Assembly: GCF_021365465.1 (NCBI RefSeq)
Contig: NZ_CP089932.1
Coordinates: 1,798,001-1,862,000, forward strand
DNA: 64,000 nucleotides
Direction of reading: 5' to 3'
DNA from: Erwinia tracheiphila
Lineage (GTDB): Bacteria; Pseudomonadota; Gammaproteobacteria; Enterobacterales; Enterobacteriaceae
The notes below the pieces were generated by a model, which worked only from the letters and a program-made list of their open reading frames with translations, had not been told where the DNA came from and ran no database searches. Positions 1-10,573 of this stretch are shown in pieces. Position 1 is the first letter of the stretch. The number at the start of each line of letters is the position of its first letter. Both the position numbers and the translations under genes were made by a program.

Positions 1-1
1 G

Positions 2-766
2 CTGCTGGTGGTTTTTGTTGTTCGATCGTTTATTTACGAGCCTTTCCAGATTCCATCCGGCTCAATGATGCCGACATTACTGATCGGGGACTTTATTCTT
101 GTTGAAAAATTCGCCTATGGCATAAAAGATCCCATCACCCAAACCACGTTGGTTCAGACCGGTCATCCTAAACGTGGTGATATTGCTGTGTTTAAATATC
201 CAAAAGATCCCAGCGTCGATTATATTAAACGCGTTGTTGGTCTGCCCGGAGACCGCGTAACGTACAATCCGCAGAGTAAAACGGTGACCATTAATCCAGG
301 CTGTGGGGCGGCAGCGAACTGCAACAATGCTTTGCCTGTCACTTACTCTGACGTACAACCCAGTGACTTTATCCAGACATTCAGCGGATTTGATGGCAAT
401 GAAGTTGGAAACGGCTTCTACAATGTGCCACAGGGAGAATCCATACAGGGCGGGCTGCGTCTTGCCATCCGTGATGAGACCCTGGATAACATGACTCATC
501 GAATTTTGCTGGTAACGCATGTACAAAACCAGGCCAGCGCTTACTATCAGCAGCCGGGGCAACCTGTATCAAGCTGGGTGGTTCCTGCTGGCATGTATTT
601 TATGATGGGTGATAATCGCGACAACAGTGCAGACAGCCGCTACTGGGGTTTTGTTCCTGAAAAAAATCTGGTTGGCCGTGCAACAGCCATCTGGATGAGT
701 TTTGAGAAGCAGGAAGGACAATGGCCAACGGGTATTCGCCTGAACCGTATTGGCAGTATCCACTGA
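2..766 (+). CDS. lepB: Signal peptidase I, C-terminal part (5' end outside window)
   Basis: Membrane-bound serine protease that removes signal peptides from exported proteins on the periplasmic side. The frame is open from the first bases of the window, so about 75 N-terminal residues (the membrane anchors) lie upstream. The segment PSGSMMPTL carries the nucleophilic serine, DYIKRVVGLPGD carries the general-base lysine, and MGDNRDNSADSR is the conserved box E. The stop at 764-766 gives the normal C-terminus. It is followed by rnc, era and recO as in E. coli. The GTG at position 8 is internal, not a start. Confidence 0.97.
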   Translation: MLVVFVVRSFIYEPFQIPSGSMMPTLLIGDFILVEKFAYGIKDPITQTTLVQTGHPKRGDIAVFKYPKDPSVDYIKRVVGLPGDRVTYNPQSKTVTINPGCGAAANCNNALPVTYSDVQPSDFIQTFSGFDGNEVGNGFYNVPQGESIQGGLRLAIRDETLDNMTHRILLVTHVQNQASAYYQQPGQPVSSWVVPAGMYFMMGDNRDNSADSRYWGFVPEKNLVGRATAIWMSFEKQEGQWPTGIRLNRIGSIH

Positions 767-793
767 TAGCCTTACGAGGCTGCGGTAAATAAT

Positions 794-814
794 AGTGGCC
801 CTTGTGGGGCCACT
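794..814 (+). promoter_or_regulatory. Hairpin in the rnc leader
   Basis: AGTGGCCC at 794-801 pairs with GGGCCACT at 807-814 around a 5-base loop. No T-run follows, so it does not look like a rho-independent terminator. In E. coli the rnc leader contains a stem that RNase III itself cleaves to limit its own synthesis. This hairpin lies in the equivalent lepB-rnc gap, but it is short, so an autoregulatory role is only inferred. Confidence 0.4.
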
Positions 815-892
815 GCACATTAAACAGTTTTGTGTTGGTCACTCCAGCACTGTTCCGTATGCAGAACAATTTACGCATTCAGACACTGGTAA

Positions 893-2478
<1,586 letters not shown>

Positions 2479-2482
2479 GCTG

Positions 2483-3217
2483 ATGGATGGATGGCAGCGA
2501 GCGTTTGTCCTGCATGGACGTCCATACAGTGAAACCAGCTTGCTGTTGGACATTTTTTCGGAAAATTATGGTCGTGTGCGGATTCTTGCTAAAGGGGCGC
2601 GCGGTAAGCGTTCTGCTTTGAAGGGTGCGCTCCAGCCTTTCACACCGCTGTTGGTTCGGTGGGGCGGACGTGGGGAAGTCAAAACCCTGCGCGCTGCCGA
2701 GCCTATATCCCTTGCTCTGCCGCTTTCCGGTACAACTCTCTATTGTGGGCTCTATGTGAATGAGCTGTTGTCCAGAGTGCTGGAACAGGAAACGGCTTTC
2801 ACCGCGTTATTCTTTGACTACCTTTACTGCATTCAGACGCTGGCTGCGGCAACCTCTTCACCTGAACCTGTTTTACGACGTTTCGAACTTGCGATGCTGG
2901 GTCATCTCGGTTACGGCGTTGATTTTTTGCATTGTGCCGGAAGCGGAGACGCTATCTGTGATGCAATGACCTACAGCTATCGCGAAGAAAAAGGTTTTAT
3001 CGCCAGTATAGTGATAAATCATAAGACTTTTTCTGGTCGCCAGTTGCGTGCACTGGCGGAGCGGGATTTCCCGGATGCGGACACGCTCAGTGCAGCGAAA
3101 AGATTTACCCGAATGGTACTTAAACCCTATTTGGGAGGAAGACCATTAAAAAGTCAGGAACTGTTTCGCCAGTTTCTACCCAAAAAAAAGACAGATGCAC
3201 CTCCCGGACCGGATTAA
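2483..3217 (+). CDS. recO: DNA repair protein RecO
   Basis: Recombination mediator that works with RecR to load RecA on SSB-coated single-stranded DNA. The protein has 244 residues, with an N-terminal OB fold ([22 protein letters not shown]) followed by the helical RecO domain. The start ATG is 4 bases after the era stop. Another ATG lies four bases further on in a different frame, but this one gives the conserved N-terminus. It is the last gene of the rnc-era-recO group. Confidence 0.95.
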   Translation: MDGWQRAFVLHGRPYSETSLLLDIFSENYGRVRILAKGARGKRSALKGALQPFTPLLVRWGGRGEVKTLRAAEPISLALPLSGTTLYCGLYVNELLSRVLEQETAFTALFFDYLYCIQTLAAATSSPEPVLRRFELAMLGHLGYGVDFLHCAGSGDAICDAMTYSYREEKGFIASIVINHKTFSGRQLRALAERDFPDADTLSAAKRFTRMVLKPYLGGRPLKSQELFRQFLPKKKTDAPPGPD

Positions 3218-3288
3218 TTGCCTGAAATATCTGGCGTGATGTGAAAAAATGTAACCCATCAAAACAAAGTTTAATTCTGAGGTATGTC

Positions 3289-4020
3289 ATGGCCGACTTA
3301 TTACTGGGCGTCAATATCGATCACATTGCAACCGTTCGCAATGCTCGCGGTACAAACTATCCTGATCCCGTGCAGGCAGCATTTGTTTCCGAACAGGCGG
3401 GAGCTGACGGCATCACGGTACATCTTCGTGAGGATCGTCGTCATATCACTGACCGGGATGTGCGTATTCTTCGTCAGACTATACAGACCCGAATGAACCT
3501 TGAGATGGCAGTAACGGATGAGATGCTGGACATTGCCTGCGATATTAAGCCACATTTTTGCTGTCTGGTACCGGAAAAACGTGAAGAGGTCACCACTGAA
3601 GGCGGGCTGGATGTGGCTGGGCAGCTCGACAAGATTACTGTTGCCGTGTCGCGTTTGTCAGAAGCAGGAATATTAGTCTCACTTTTTATTGATGCAAATC
3701 ACCAACAGATCGATGCGGCCATGGCTTCCGGCGCTCCTTACATTGAAATTCACACGGGTGCTTATGCCGACGCGCCAGAGGGCCGCGAGCGTGATGCTGA
3801 ATTCAGACGGATCAGGGATGCAGCTGCATATGCTCATGGCAAAGGACTGAAGGTGAATGCGGGCCACGGCCTGACCTATCACAATGTTCAGCCTGTTGCG
3901 GCCCTGCCTCAGATTCACGAACTGAATATTGGACACGCCATTATTGGCCGAGCGGTGATGAGTGGTTTGGCCAGTGCTGTGCAAGACATGAAACAGCTGA
4001 TGCAGGAAGCCAGACGCTGA
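3289..4020 (+). CDS. pdxJ: Pyridoxine 5'-phosphate synthase
   Basis: Condenses 1-deoxyxylulose-5-phosphate with 3-amino-2-oxopropyl phosphate in the last step of de novo vitamin B6 synthesis. The frame is open upstream to a GTG at 3241, but the conserved N-terminus [18 protein letters not shown] begins at the ATG at 3289, giving 243 residues, exactly the E. coli length. Conserved stretches include [14 protein letters not shown] and the phosphate-binding [14 protein letters not shown] near the C-terminus. Its last base is shared with the first base of acpS. Confidence 0.97.
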   Translation: MADLLLGVNIDHIATVRNARGTNYPDPVQAAFVSEQAGADGITVHLREDRRHITDRDVRILRQTIQTRMNLEMAVTDEMLDIACDIKPHFCCLVPEKREEVTTEGGLDVAGQLDKITVAVSRLSEAGILVSLFIDANHQQIDAAMASGAPYIEIHTGAYADAPEGRERDAEFRRIRDAAAYAHGKGLKVNAGHGLTYHNVQPVAALPQIHELNIGHAIIGRAVMSGLASAVQDMKQLMQEARR

Positions 4021-4412
4021 TGGCAATTCTCGGTCTGGGTACTGACATTGTGGAAATCGCCCGTATTGAAGGCATGGTGTCTCGTTCCGGTGACCGACTG
4101 GCCAGACGCATACTTAGTGAAAATGAGTATGCGCAATACAGTGCTCACAGGCAGCCCATACGTTTTATTGCTAAACGGTTTGCGGTAAAAGAAGCGGCAG
4201 CGAAAGCTTTTGGTACGGGCATTAGCGGCGGCCTGGCTTTTAATCAGTTTGAAGTTTACAACAATGCATTTGGAAAACCGGGGCTTCGTTTTTTACAGTA
4301 TGCTGCTGAACTGGCAGAACGATTGGGCGTTACGCATGCGCACGTTACCCTGACAGACGAACGTTGTTATGCCTGCGCAACAGTAATTCTTGAAAGCCTG
4401 TCTCCTGTGTAA
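4020..4412 (+). CDS. acpS: Holo-[acyl-carrier-protein] synthase
   Basis: Transfers phosphopantetheine from CoA to the serine of acyl carrier protein, activating it for fatty-acid synthesis. GLGTDIVEI (residues 5-13) supplies the metal-binding aspartate D9, and [15 protein letters not shown] supplies E58. The length of 130 residues is normal. The start codon overlaps the pdxJ stop by one base. It is the last gene of the lepB-to-acpS series, and the next gene, yfhL, is convergent. Confidence 0.96.
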   Translation: MAILGLGTDIVEIARIEGMVSRSGDRLARRILSENEYAQYSAHRQPIRFIAKRFAVKEAAAKAFGTGISGGLAFNQFEVYNNAFGKPGLRFLQYAAELAERLGVTHAHVTLTDERCYACATVILESLSPV

Positions 4413-4434
4413 CCATCCTTTGTCCTGGCCTCTG

Positions 4435-4710
<276 letters not shown>

Positions 4711-4768
4711 TTATCTTATATAATCAACTGGTTATATGATGTTTGTATTCCTTATCATGATTAACTAT

Positions 4769-4780
4769 CTGTGTATTTGT
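4769..4780. promoter_or_regulatory. Left half of a LexA-like box split by the ISL3 insertion
   Basis: Just before the ISL3 element the bases are CTGT (4769-4772) and then the 8-bp target GTATTTGT. After the element the duplicated GTATTTGT (6850-6857) is followed by ACAG (6858-6861) and TATAA. Removing the element and one target copy restores CTGT-N8-ACAG, the core of an SOS (LexA) operator. Which gene it controlled is unclear; the integrase remnant at 6985 is the nearest downstream gene. Confidence 0.45.
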
Positions 4781-4807
4781 GGGTCTTCCCCAATCATGGT
4801 GGGAGGA

Positions 4808-6028
4808 TCAGAACGTCATATCCAGCTTCCCGTAATGGAACATCACCCCCAGTTTAAATCGCTCCCGGTTTCGATAGCCTCTGGCCTTTATCCTCAGCAG
4901 CCTTATTTTGCTGTTCAGCGCTTCGGCATTACCATTTGAGACGCTGTACCGCATGGCGTTAAGTATTCCGTACAGCCTTTTTGTGATGGTTCCTGCCATA
5001 TTTCTCATTACCGGCACATCGCAACTTTTCGCCAGTGCTATCCACTGCAACCAGTCTGCACGTCGTTTGTCACTCCAGGGGCGGTTCCAGATATCTTTCG
5101 CCAGCTCTTTCAGTGTCCAGCACTGGCTGGTCAGTTGCATCTGTTCTCTCAGCCATGCCAGTTTTTCCTGTCGGGGCTCTGTCATCCATTTGTCACTGTA
5201 TTGCCACAGGAAGCGGGTTCCTTTTGCCTGACGGCGGCTGTCAACCGGAAGTCGGGGATGTTCGTTCTGCCGTGTCTTATCAACGATTTCACCCAGCTGT
5301 TTTGCCACATGGAAGCGGTCAAAGGCTATTTTCTCTACGGCGCCCGGAAGATGGATGCGTGCCGCTCTGATATATCCGGCATTCATATCCATTGAGAACG
5401 TTTTGACTGCCTGCAGCTGACTGTCGGTGAGGGTGCGAAGATAGCTGGCAAGACTTTCTGTTCCCCGATCATCCGTTAATGCCAGCGCTCGTCCCTCACG
5501 ATCTGATATCACTGTGATGTACCGGTGCCCTTTTTTGAACGCAACTTCGTCCACATTCATATGCCGGGCTGATAGCGGCTTTTTTATTCGCGCAAGACCA
5601 CGTTTAACTGCCCGGGTCATAATGCCGTCAACGGCATTCCAGCTAAGCTTAAGTTGCTTTCTTACCGCATCAACCGTGCTAATTTTCAGCCAGGAAAGGA
5701 TGAATGATTCGAACAATAACGTATATCGGCTACCAGCTCCGGCCCACGGAACAGGTAACGTCTGGCATCCATGGTCTGGACACATGACCCGGGGGACATT
5801 CGCCTCAACGACAGTCATGAACTGGCAGGTATCAAGATGACGCCATTTGCGGTGGCGGTGATCGTGAACAGGGCATTGCTGCCTGCATGTCGGGCAGATT
5901 AGCAGTGAATTTTTGGCGATCCCGACAACAACGGTGACAGAGCCAGTATTTTCATCAAGGGAAAGTGATTCAACCTGCCACGGGGCGGACAGGTTGAGAA
6001 TGTGGGCGTATAGCGATTTTTCATCCAT
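4808..6028 (-). CDS. ISL3-family transposase
   Basis: DDE transposase of 406 residues. The N-terminus has a zinc-finger-like cysteine/histidine region (CPTCRQQCPVHDHRHRKWRH), followed by a helix-turn-helix. The DDE core includes the aspartate in MNVDEVAFKKGHRY, the aspartate in FSMDMNAGYIRAA and the glutamate in SNGNAEALNSKIRLLR. The frame is intact with no stop, and both element ends and the target duplication are present, so it may still be active. It starts 33 bases downstream of the effector gene on the same strand. Confidence 0.93.
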   Translation of the reverse strand: MDEKSLYAHILNLSAPWQVESLSLDENTGSVTVVVGIAKNSLLICPTCRQQCPVHDHRHRKWRHLDTCQFMTVVEANVPRVMCPDHGCQTLPVPWAGAGSRYTLLFESFILSWLKISTVDAVRKQLKLSWNAVDGIMTRAVKRGLARIKKPLSARHMNVDEVAFKKGHRYITVISDREGRALALTDDRGTESLASYLRTLTDSQLQAVKTFSMDMNAGYIRAARIHLPGAVEKIAFDRFHVAKQLGEIVDKTRQNEHPRLPVDSRRQAKGTRFLWQYSDKWMTEPRQEKLAWLREQMQLTSQCWTLKELAKDIWNRPWSDKRRADWLQWIALAKSCDVPVMRNMAGTITKRLYGILNAMRYSVSNGNAEALNSKIRLLRIKARGYRNRERFKLGVMFHYGKLDMTF

Positions 6029-6061
6029 ATATGCAGATGAGTCCTCATATAAGCAACGTAG

Positions 6062-6769
6062 CTAAAGTAACGGATGTAGTTTTTTCCGCTGGAATCCCTG
6101 AGTCACTGTATTGTCATCATGAATGAGAGATGAATCGTGCGGGTAGAATGTTCTGCGGGGCATCCCAATCTCTTCACGAAATTTATTTTCTGAAAGAACT
6201 TCTTCAGAAAAAGCACCCAACCCAACAGTCCTGGCTTCTTCGAGTAAAAGTGGGGAGTGTGTTTGTAATTCTGGTTGAGAACTCTCAACTTTCAGGCGCT
6301 CTCCATTTAAATTGTGGAAAACGTGGAGAAGTTCATGGAAAACAATGCACGCATGAAAGTCTACCAGGCTAATTCCTTGCGCGCAGGGATATTCAACTGC
6401 ATTCAGATTACAGTGAAAGTCGGAGCCAGTTCCTCGGGAGTTTTCAGCATCCGTATTGCAGTGTGCTATCACCCCTAACTCAGCAGAATCGAGATGTATT
6501 GCCAGTTTTTCTGATTTGAGTCGGGATGTTAATTCAATACAGTTCAAAAGAGTACGTCCAGTGTCTGTGGATTCGATCTTATCGAGAGCAGCTTCAAGAT
6601 GCTTGTAGATTTTAAGGTCAGTCCCGTGGAAACAGAGTTGTTGGTTGTTTTTCACCCAGCGCACACCCGACATTTTTACAAGAGATTGAATGTCTGTGGC
6701 TGAAATTGAATTCGAAGATGAGGGTAGAGGTAACGAAGGTAATGTCAGGTTAAGGGATGTAGGGCGCAT
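6062..6769 (-). CDS. nleD: NleD-like type III effector, zinc metalloprotease
   Basis: Predicted secreted protease of 235 residues that closely matches, as I recall it, NleD of enteropathogenic E. coli, a type III effector of peptidase family M91 that cleaves host JNK and p38 kinases. The catalytic zinc motif HELLH is at residues 145-149, in a hydrophobic helix (CIVFHELLHVFHNL). The frame is open further upstream, but ATG 6769 has a perfect AGGAGG five bases ahead and gives the family N-terminus MRPTSLNL. No signal peptide is seen, as expected for a type III substrate. The gene lies inside the ISL3 element as cargo; no hrp box was seen. Expression and secretion are inferred. Confidence 0.88.
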   Translation of the reverse strand: MRPTSLNLTLPSLPLPSSSNSISATDIQSLVKMSGVRWVKNNQQLCFHGTDLKIYKHLEAALDKIESTDTGRTLLNCIELTSRLKSEKLAIHLDSAELGVIAHCNTDAENSRGTGSDFHCNLNAVEYPCAQGISLVDFHACIVFHELLHVFHNLNGERLKVESSQPELQTHSPLLLEEARTVGLGAFSEEVLSENKFREEIGMPRRTFYPHDSSLIHDDNTVTQGFQRKKLHPLL

Positions 6770-6773
6770 TAAG

Positions 6774-6809
6774 ACCTCCTGAGGATAAGCGCAAGTCAAG
6801 AGGATTATA
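6774..6809 (-). promoter_or_regulatory. Promoter -10 and ribosome site of the effector gene
   Basis: On the minus strand a perfect -10 hexamer, TATAAT, lies at 6804-6809, and AGGAGG at 6774-6779 is five bases before the ATG. No good -35 hexamer is found at the normal distance. Both sites are inside the ISL3 ends, so the gene carries its own start signals when it moves. Confidence 0.5.
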
Positions 6810-6984
6810 CTTGATTGGCAGTGTGCGCCACCACAACAGGGGAAGACCCGTATTTGTACAGTATAAAAAACACTGATACACTCACTTGCGTAACACAAAA
6901 CCGCAACACAGACCGAAAATCATCACCCTAAAAACCCTCATGTGCGAGCCTGTCTCGCGATGGGCCATAGGATAAGGAATTTCA

Positions 6985-7591
6985 ATGCCGCGCACTGTAA
7001 CACAGAGCCCCGAAAAGCCCAATAATGACGATTTTTTGAGCGTTTTAGAGTATTGGGAGGGATGCAAGCCACCATACACAAACTCACACATACGAATCTG
7101 TGTTACGGCAGCAAAAACTATACCCAAGCACCAGCGACAATTCCGGCGATCTAAGTACGAAAAAGAGAGCTATTTACGCATCGATTTCATTAAGGTCGGT
7201 AAGGTTACATTTTATGCGGAGCTCCCTAAGAAAATGGGGCTGAAAGGGCGTAAATTGGGTGAATGGCCGGAACTGGCGATTCAACTTGCGCGTGAGAAAG
7301 CGGTGGAAATGGGGGGAAGGTCTGAGAGCTGAGTCTGTACATTTGGCTCTGGAGAGTTATCGTGCTGACCTTGAAGCGAAAGTACAACGCCAGAAATTAA
7401 GTGACCACAGCTACCGGACATAAAGCATATCGACTTAGCGTTTGGTGATTGTGAAGTGTTCGGTGATGTAACTTATGGAAGAATCATTGCGGCGCTGGAC
7501 ACCTGGATAGCGACAAAATCTAATAACCATGCGCTTGACGTATAGGAAATTGAAACTATTTCTGCCCCAGTATGAGGTGGTTGAAATTTAA
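6985..7591 (+). pseudogene. Frameshifted tyrosine-recombinase (integrase) remnant
   Basis: The ATG at 6985 has a ribosome site (AAGGA) and opens a 115-codon frame. The stretch near its end (GKVTFYAELPKKMGLKGRKLG, then LAREKAVEMGG) resembles the arm-binding domain of phage-type integrases. After frameshifts the reading resumes as SVHLALESYRADLEAKVQRQ and then AFGDCEVFGDVTYGRIIAAL, typical of the core-binding domain. The catalytic domain is missing. It is probably the relic of an island integrase; identification is by resemblance only. Confidence 0.45.
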
Positions 7592-7695
7592 CCATGCCCT
7601 GCTTTGTATAGCATCGGATAAGTCGGTGAGCTGCGCGCTGTTGATAATTCAGGCTTTTTCTGGTCGTTTTTCAGGCTGACAGCGAATAACACGCG

Positions 7696-9072
7696 GATCT
7701 TCCCTGCATCAGCCCGTGATGTACCTCATCAGGCCGATCTCCCGCGCGTGGGTTTTCAGCCCCTGTACGCTCAGGACTGCCACCGCGCGGCGGTACTCCA
7801 TACGCCCTCCACACAACACGCATTCAAACGGGTCACGCCGCATGAACTGCTTACTCATCTGCGCGTAGCACACCTTTGCCACCGGCTCCGGCTTTTCCAT
7901 CCCCGGCGCGCTGCAGACCACCGGCAGCTTTTCTCCGCACACCCTGTTGGCCAGAAAACCAAAATAGCGCACCATCCGGAAGAACTTCTCCGGGATGTGC
8001 TGTTACAGCCGTGCCACTATGTCATGCCGCGTCAGCGTTTCCGTCGCCTGCTCACCGGTGTTGTGGTCATGGTGGCGGAAGCTCAGCGTGGCTCCGCCGG
8101 CGTAGTGTGCCAGCCGGGAGCCCGCTACAGGCGGTTCTTTCAGGTGGCGGCCCGGGTATTTCACGGTGTTTTTGCCACCGGCCGTCTTTTTTGACATGTA
8201 CACGTGCCAGTAATCGCCTCCGGCGGTCAGCACCAGGCTGTGCCACTGTGATTCGGTGGTGATGTGGCTCAGGGAAGGCGGCAGCGCAACGCCTTCATAC
8301 CAGACGTCCGGCAACAGCTGCCGGATATTCCACATCCAGCGGGCGCGCATGGCATTCTTACGGAAGCTGATTTTTTTCCACTTTCCGTGCTCGTTGATAC
8401 CGCCGCAGGTGACGGAGACGTGCACATGGGGATGCCAGTTGAGTCGCCGGCCGTACGTATGGATGGCGCAGAAGATACCGATATCCCGCCCGCGTTTTCC
8501 GGCAGCAAACAGCAGGTTATCGACGGCCAGCCGGCAGAGGTCGTTGAGCAGCCCGCGGTTAACCTCAAACAGGGGCCACAGCGAATCGGGGAGGGTGAAG
8601 ACGAGATGTATCCAGTCGCAGTCCGGCAGACGGTTAAGCCGGGCGGCAATCCACAGGACGGTGGCCTTTTTCCCGCAGGAGGGGCAGGCCCGGCTGTGGC
8701 AGGCGTTGGTGATGTATCTGACATGCCGGCACCCGGGATTATCGCAGCCATATTCCTTCACGCCGCTGATACGGGTGCCGCAGGCGAGCATTTTGGTGAC
8801 GTGCCCGACCTCGATATCACACAGCCCGCCGGCATCCAGGAAGGAGGTCCAGCACGGGACAGATTGAGCTTCAGTTGTCTGCAGACGGGCAAGCGCGGCG
8901 GTGTCGCCCCGGCGCTCCAGTATAGGCCTGGCGACCATAACAGGCGGCGGGTCCATGGGTTTGAGCATCTTCATCCAGTCCCATTCACGCTTAGAGAGCT
9001 TATCCGCGGCAACGGAGAGCAGGATGGTATCGATGCTTTTACGGGTCATCATGGGGAAGGCTCTGAGCAAAA
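7696..9072 (-). mobile_element. IS91-family element, copy A1 (inactivated)
   Basis: The ends were set by comparing with the copy at 58543-59919: identity runs from GATCTTCCC at 7696 to GAGCAAAA at 9072, then the two diverge. There is no target duplication, as expected for rolling-circle IS91 elements. Its 5' end lies exactly where the first toxin gene of the tandem array stops matching its sister copies, so it inserted there. Confidence 0.8.
7709..9052 (-). pseudogene. IS91-family transposase with an in-frame stop (copy A1)
   Basis: HUH-type rolling-circle transposase. The N-terminal zinc finger (CHSRACPSCGKKA) and the HUH motif (NWHPHVHVSV) are present. Compared with the sister at 58563-59906, a lysine codon AAA has become TAA at about 8003, splitting the reading frame into two pieces in the same frame. 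The expected tyrosine pair YxxxY reads YPGRH, so the second tyrosine is histidine, as in the sister copy. Start chosen at ATG 9052, six codons inside the open frame. Confidence 0.85.
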
Positions 9073-9900
9073 CATACCCCCACCTGTGCTAAAAGCAAAG
9101 TTTGAATATTCTTTGAAAGCCACTTTTCTACACTCGCCTTCACGCCCTGTCGAACAGGCATTGACCACATCATTCGTCGTTCCGGCAAATGAAAAGCCAA
9201 TACCAATATACCCCCCGACCTTAAGGAAACGCGCTGCTTTTGCCGCATTACCGACATAATATGAATAGCCCGGAATACCACTCATCCCGGCCGTTGACCA
9301 TTCATGCACAATAGACTTGCTGGAGAGGTTTAACGCCCGTTTCATGCTTTCATACTGTCGGAACTTAACCGTATGGCGAGCCAGCGATTTTAACAGCGGT
9401 TTGTTAACCAGCTCCTTCAGCTGATTGAGCAGCTGATTACGTTCAACGAAAAACTGCTGGCTGATCAGCGTTCCCTGTGTGCGGAACTGGTTCTGATATC
9501 TGGCCTCAATTTTTTTAAGCGTCTGCTCAATGCTGTTGAAGTATTTTTCACCGGCGTCCCCGGCGGTGCTGAAGACTTTTTCCCCGATGCCGGTCAGCGC
9601 GGCAATGGTGCCGTAGTGTCTTTGCATAAACCCGGCGTCATCAGCGTCCACCCCGATAAGGGCCGCACTGGTGGCATTTTTGGCCTGCCGCAGCGTGGTA
9701 AGCATATGCGCGGTCAGGGGGGTGTCGGGGTCGGCCACAATCAGAATCTGTCCCGGCTTCAGATAAGGCGTATCCGCATTGAGTTTCATAAAGAGGCTGG
9801 CAGCAGGGGAACAAACATTCCTGAACAGTTGCCGCGCCTGGGTATCCAGCGATCCCTGCCTTTCAACGATACAGTATCCGGGGGCAATATTACGGGCCAT
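9073..9900 (-). pseudogene. Glycine-zipper toxin gene, copy 1, cut by IS91
   Basis: The first 276 codons are nearly identical to the toxin at 10574-11566, then the match ends exactly at the IS91 end at 9072. The lost part is the C-terminal glycine-zipper membrane segment, and no immunity gene follows. Read-through into IS91 adds only a few codons. The product should be inactive. It may still serve as sequence donor for recombination with its sisters. Confidence 0.85.
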
Positions 9901-10122
9901 GAGTCCTTTCTCCGTCCGGGTGGATGTCAGTGATGATTGCCGTGAGTGTGGTTGCCACGGGCACGGGTTTAATCAAAACCGCGATAAATATAAATAATTC
10001 TGCTGCGTTACGCAAAACGTGTTGTAACTCTGCTAAGTCGTGGTTAAAGTTTCAGATGGCTGAAGGGTTTATCGATGGGTGTCTGTCGATGCTTGATGTA
10101 CGGTTAGAGATGGATGAGGGAA

Positions 10123-10164
10123 TTTAGAACAACTGCCCACATATCGGTGGGCAGTTGTTCTAAA
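10123..10164 (-). terminator. Perfect 18-bp hairpin after the immunity gene
   Basis: The arm at 10123-10140 (TTTAGAACAACTGCCCAC) is the exact complement of 10147-10164, with a 6-base loop. It begins directly at the immunity-gene stop codon. There is no long T-run, but the stem is very stable. It probably ends the toxin-immunity transcript in either direction or protects its 3' end. Confidence 0.65.
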
Positions 10165-10569
10165 CTAATACCATAATCTGGTGAAATACAAGATAACGGA
10201 AAGTAATAGACTAATCAGGTAAAGAAAACCTGCAGCCATCCACATTAACGACAAATATCTCATCCATGATTGAATCTTTAAATCATTCTCTTTAAAAAAA
10301 TCATAAGCAGGATCATTCCGTTCGAGGAGGAAAATTTTCTTTTTCTTGCTTAACTGGATAAAAAATCTGCTAACCTGAAATACACCAAAGAAACCAATCA
10401 TATGATTAAATGAGTTGGGTGCAGGGAATATATATTTTTTCTTGAAAAGTGAAACTAATTTCTCATAATTCTTTTTATTAGGAAGATAGAGAAAAAATGA
10501 TAAAAAAATAAGCGCACTGCCAAACAATCCAAAGAATAACCCTGTCCTGGCTAATATAAGTTCAATCAC
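10165..10569 (-). CDS. Predicted membrane immunity protein, copy 2
   Basis: Protein of 134 residues with a hydrophobic segment at the start (GLFFGLFGSALIFLSFFLYL), a second in the middle (HMIGFFGVFQVSRFFIQL) and one or two at the end (WMAAGFLYLISLLLSVILYF). GTG at 10569 is preferred: it lies just after the toxin stop with GGAG upstream and matches the N-terminus of its homologue at 11830-12219. Both share HMIGFFG and a DPAY motif but differ elsewhere. By position and membrane topology it should protect against the pore-forming toxin encoded upstream. This function is inferred. Confidence 0.7.
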   Translation of the reverse strand: MIELILARTGLFFGLFGSALIFLSFFLYLPNKKNYEKLVSLFKKKYIFPAPNSFNHMIGFFGVFQVSRFFIQLSKKKKIFLLERNDPAYDFFKENDLKIQSWMRYLSLMWMAAGFLYLISLLLSVILYFTRLWY

Positions 10570-10573
10570 CGAT

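Larger units (their letters stand above)
4781..6849 (-). mobile_element. Complete ISL3-family element carrying an effector gene
   Basis: The 2,069-bp element has terminal inverted repeats beginning GGGTCTTCCCC at both ends, continuing as imperfect repeats to ATGGTGG on the left and GTGGTGG on the right. It is flanked by a perfect 8-bp direct repeat, GTATTTGT, at 4773-4780 and 6850-6857. Eight bases is the known ISL3-family duplication size. Two genes on the minus strand lie inside: an NleD-like protease gene (6062-6769) and the transposase (4808-6028). The duplication shows that both moved in together as one unit. Confidence 0.93.

Noticed and set aside
8264..9259. 331-codon plus-strand open frame
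   Set aside because: It is antisense to the IS91-family transposase and has no protein-like features; GC-rich transposase genes often give long antisense frames. The same shadow occurs opposite copy A2.
9924..10127. 67-codon plus-strand frame repeated at 11590-11793
   Set aside because: It is repeated only because the toxin leader is duplicated. No ribosome site, and the minus strand holds the tail of a former gene that overlaps the toxin start.
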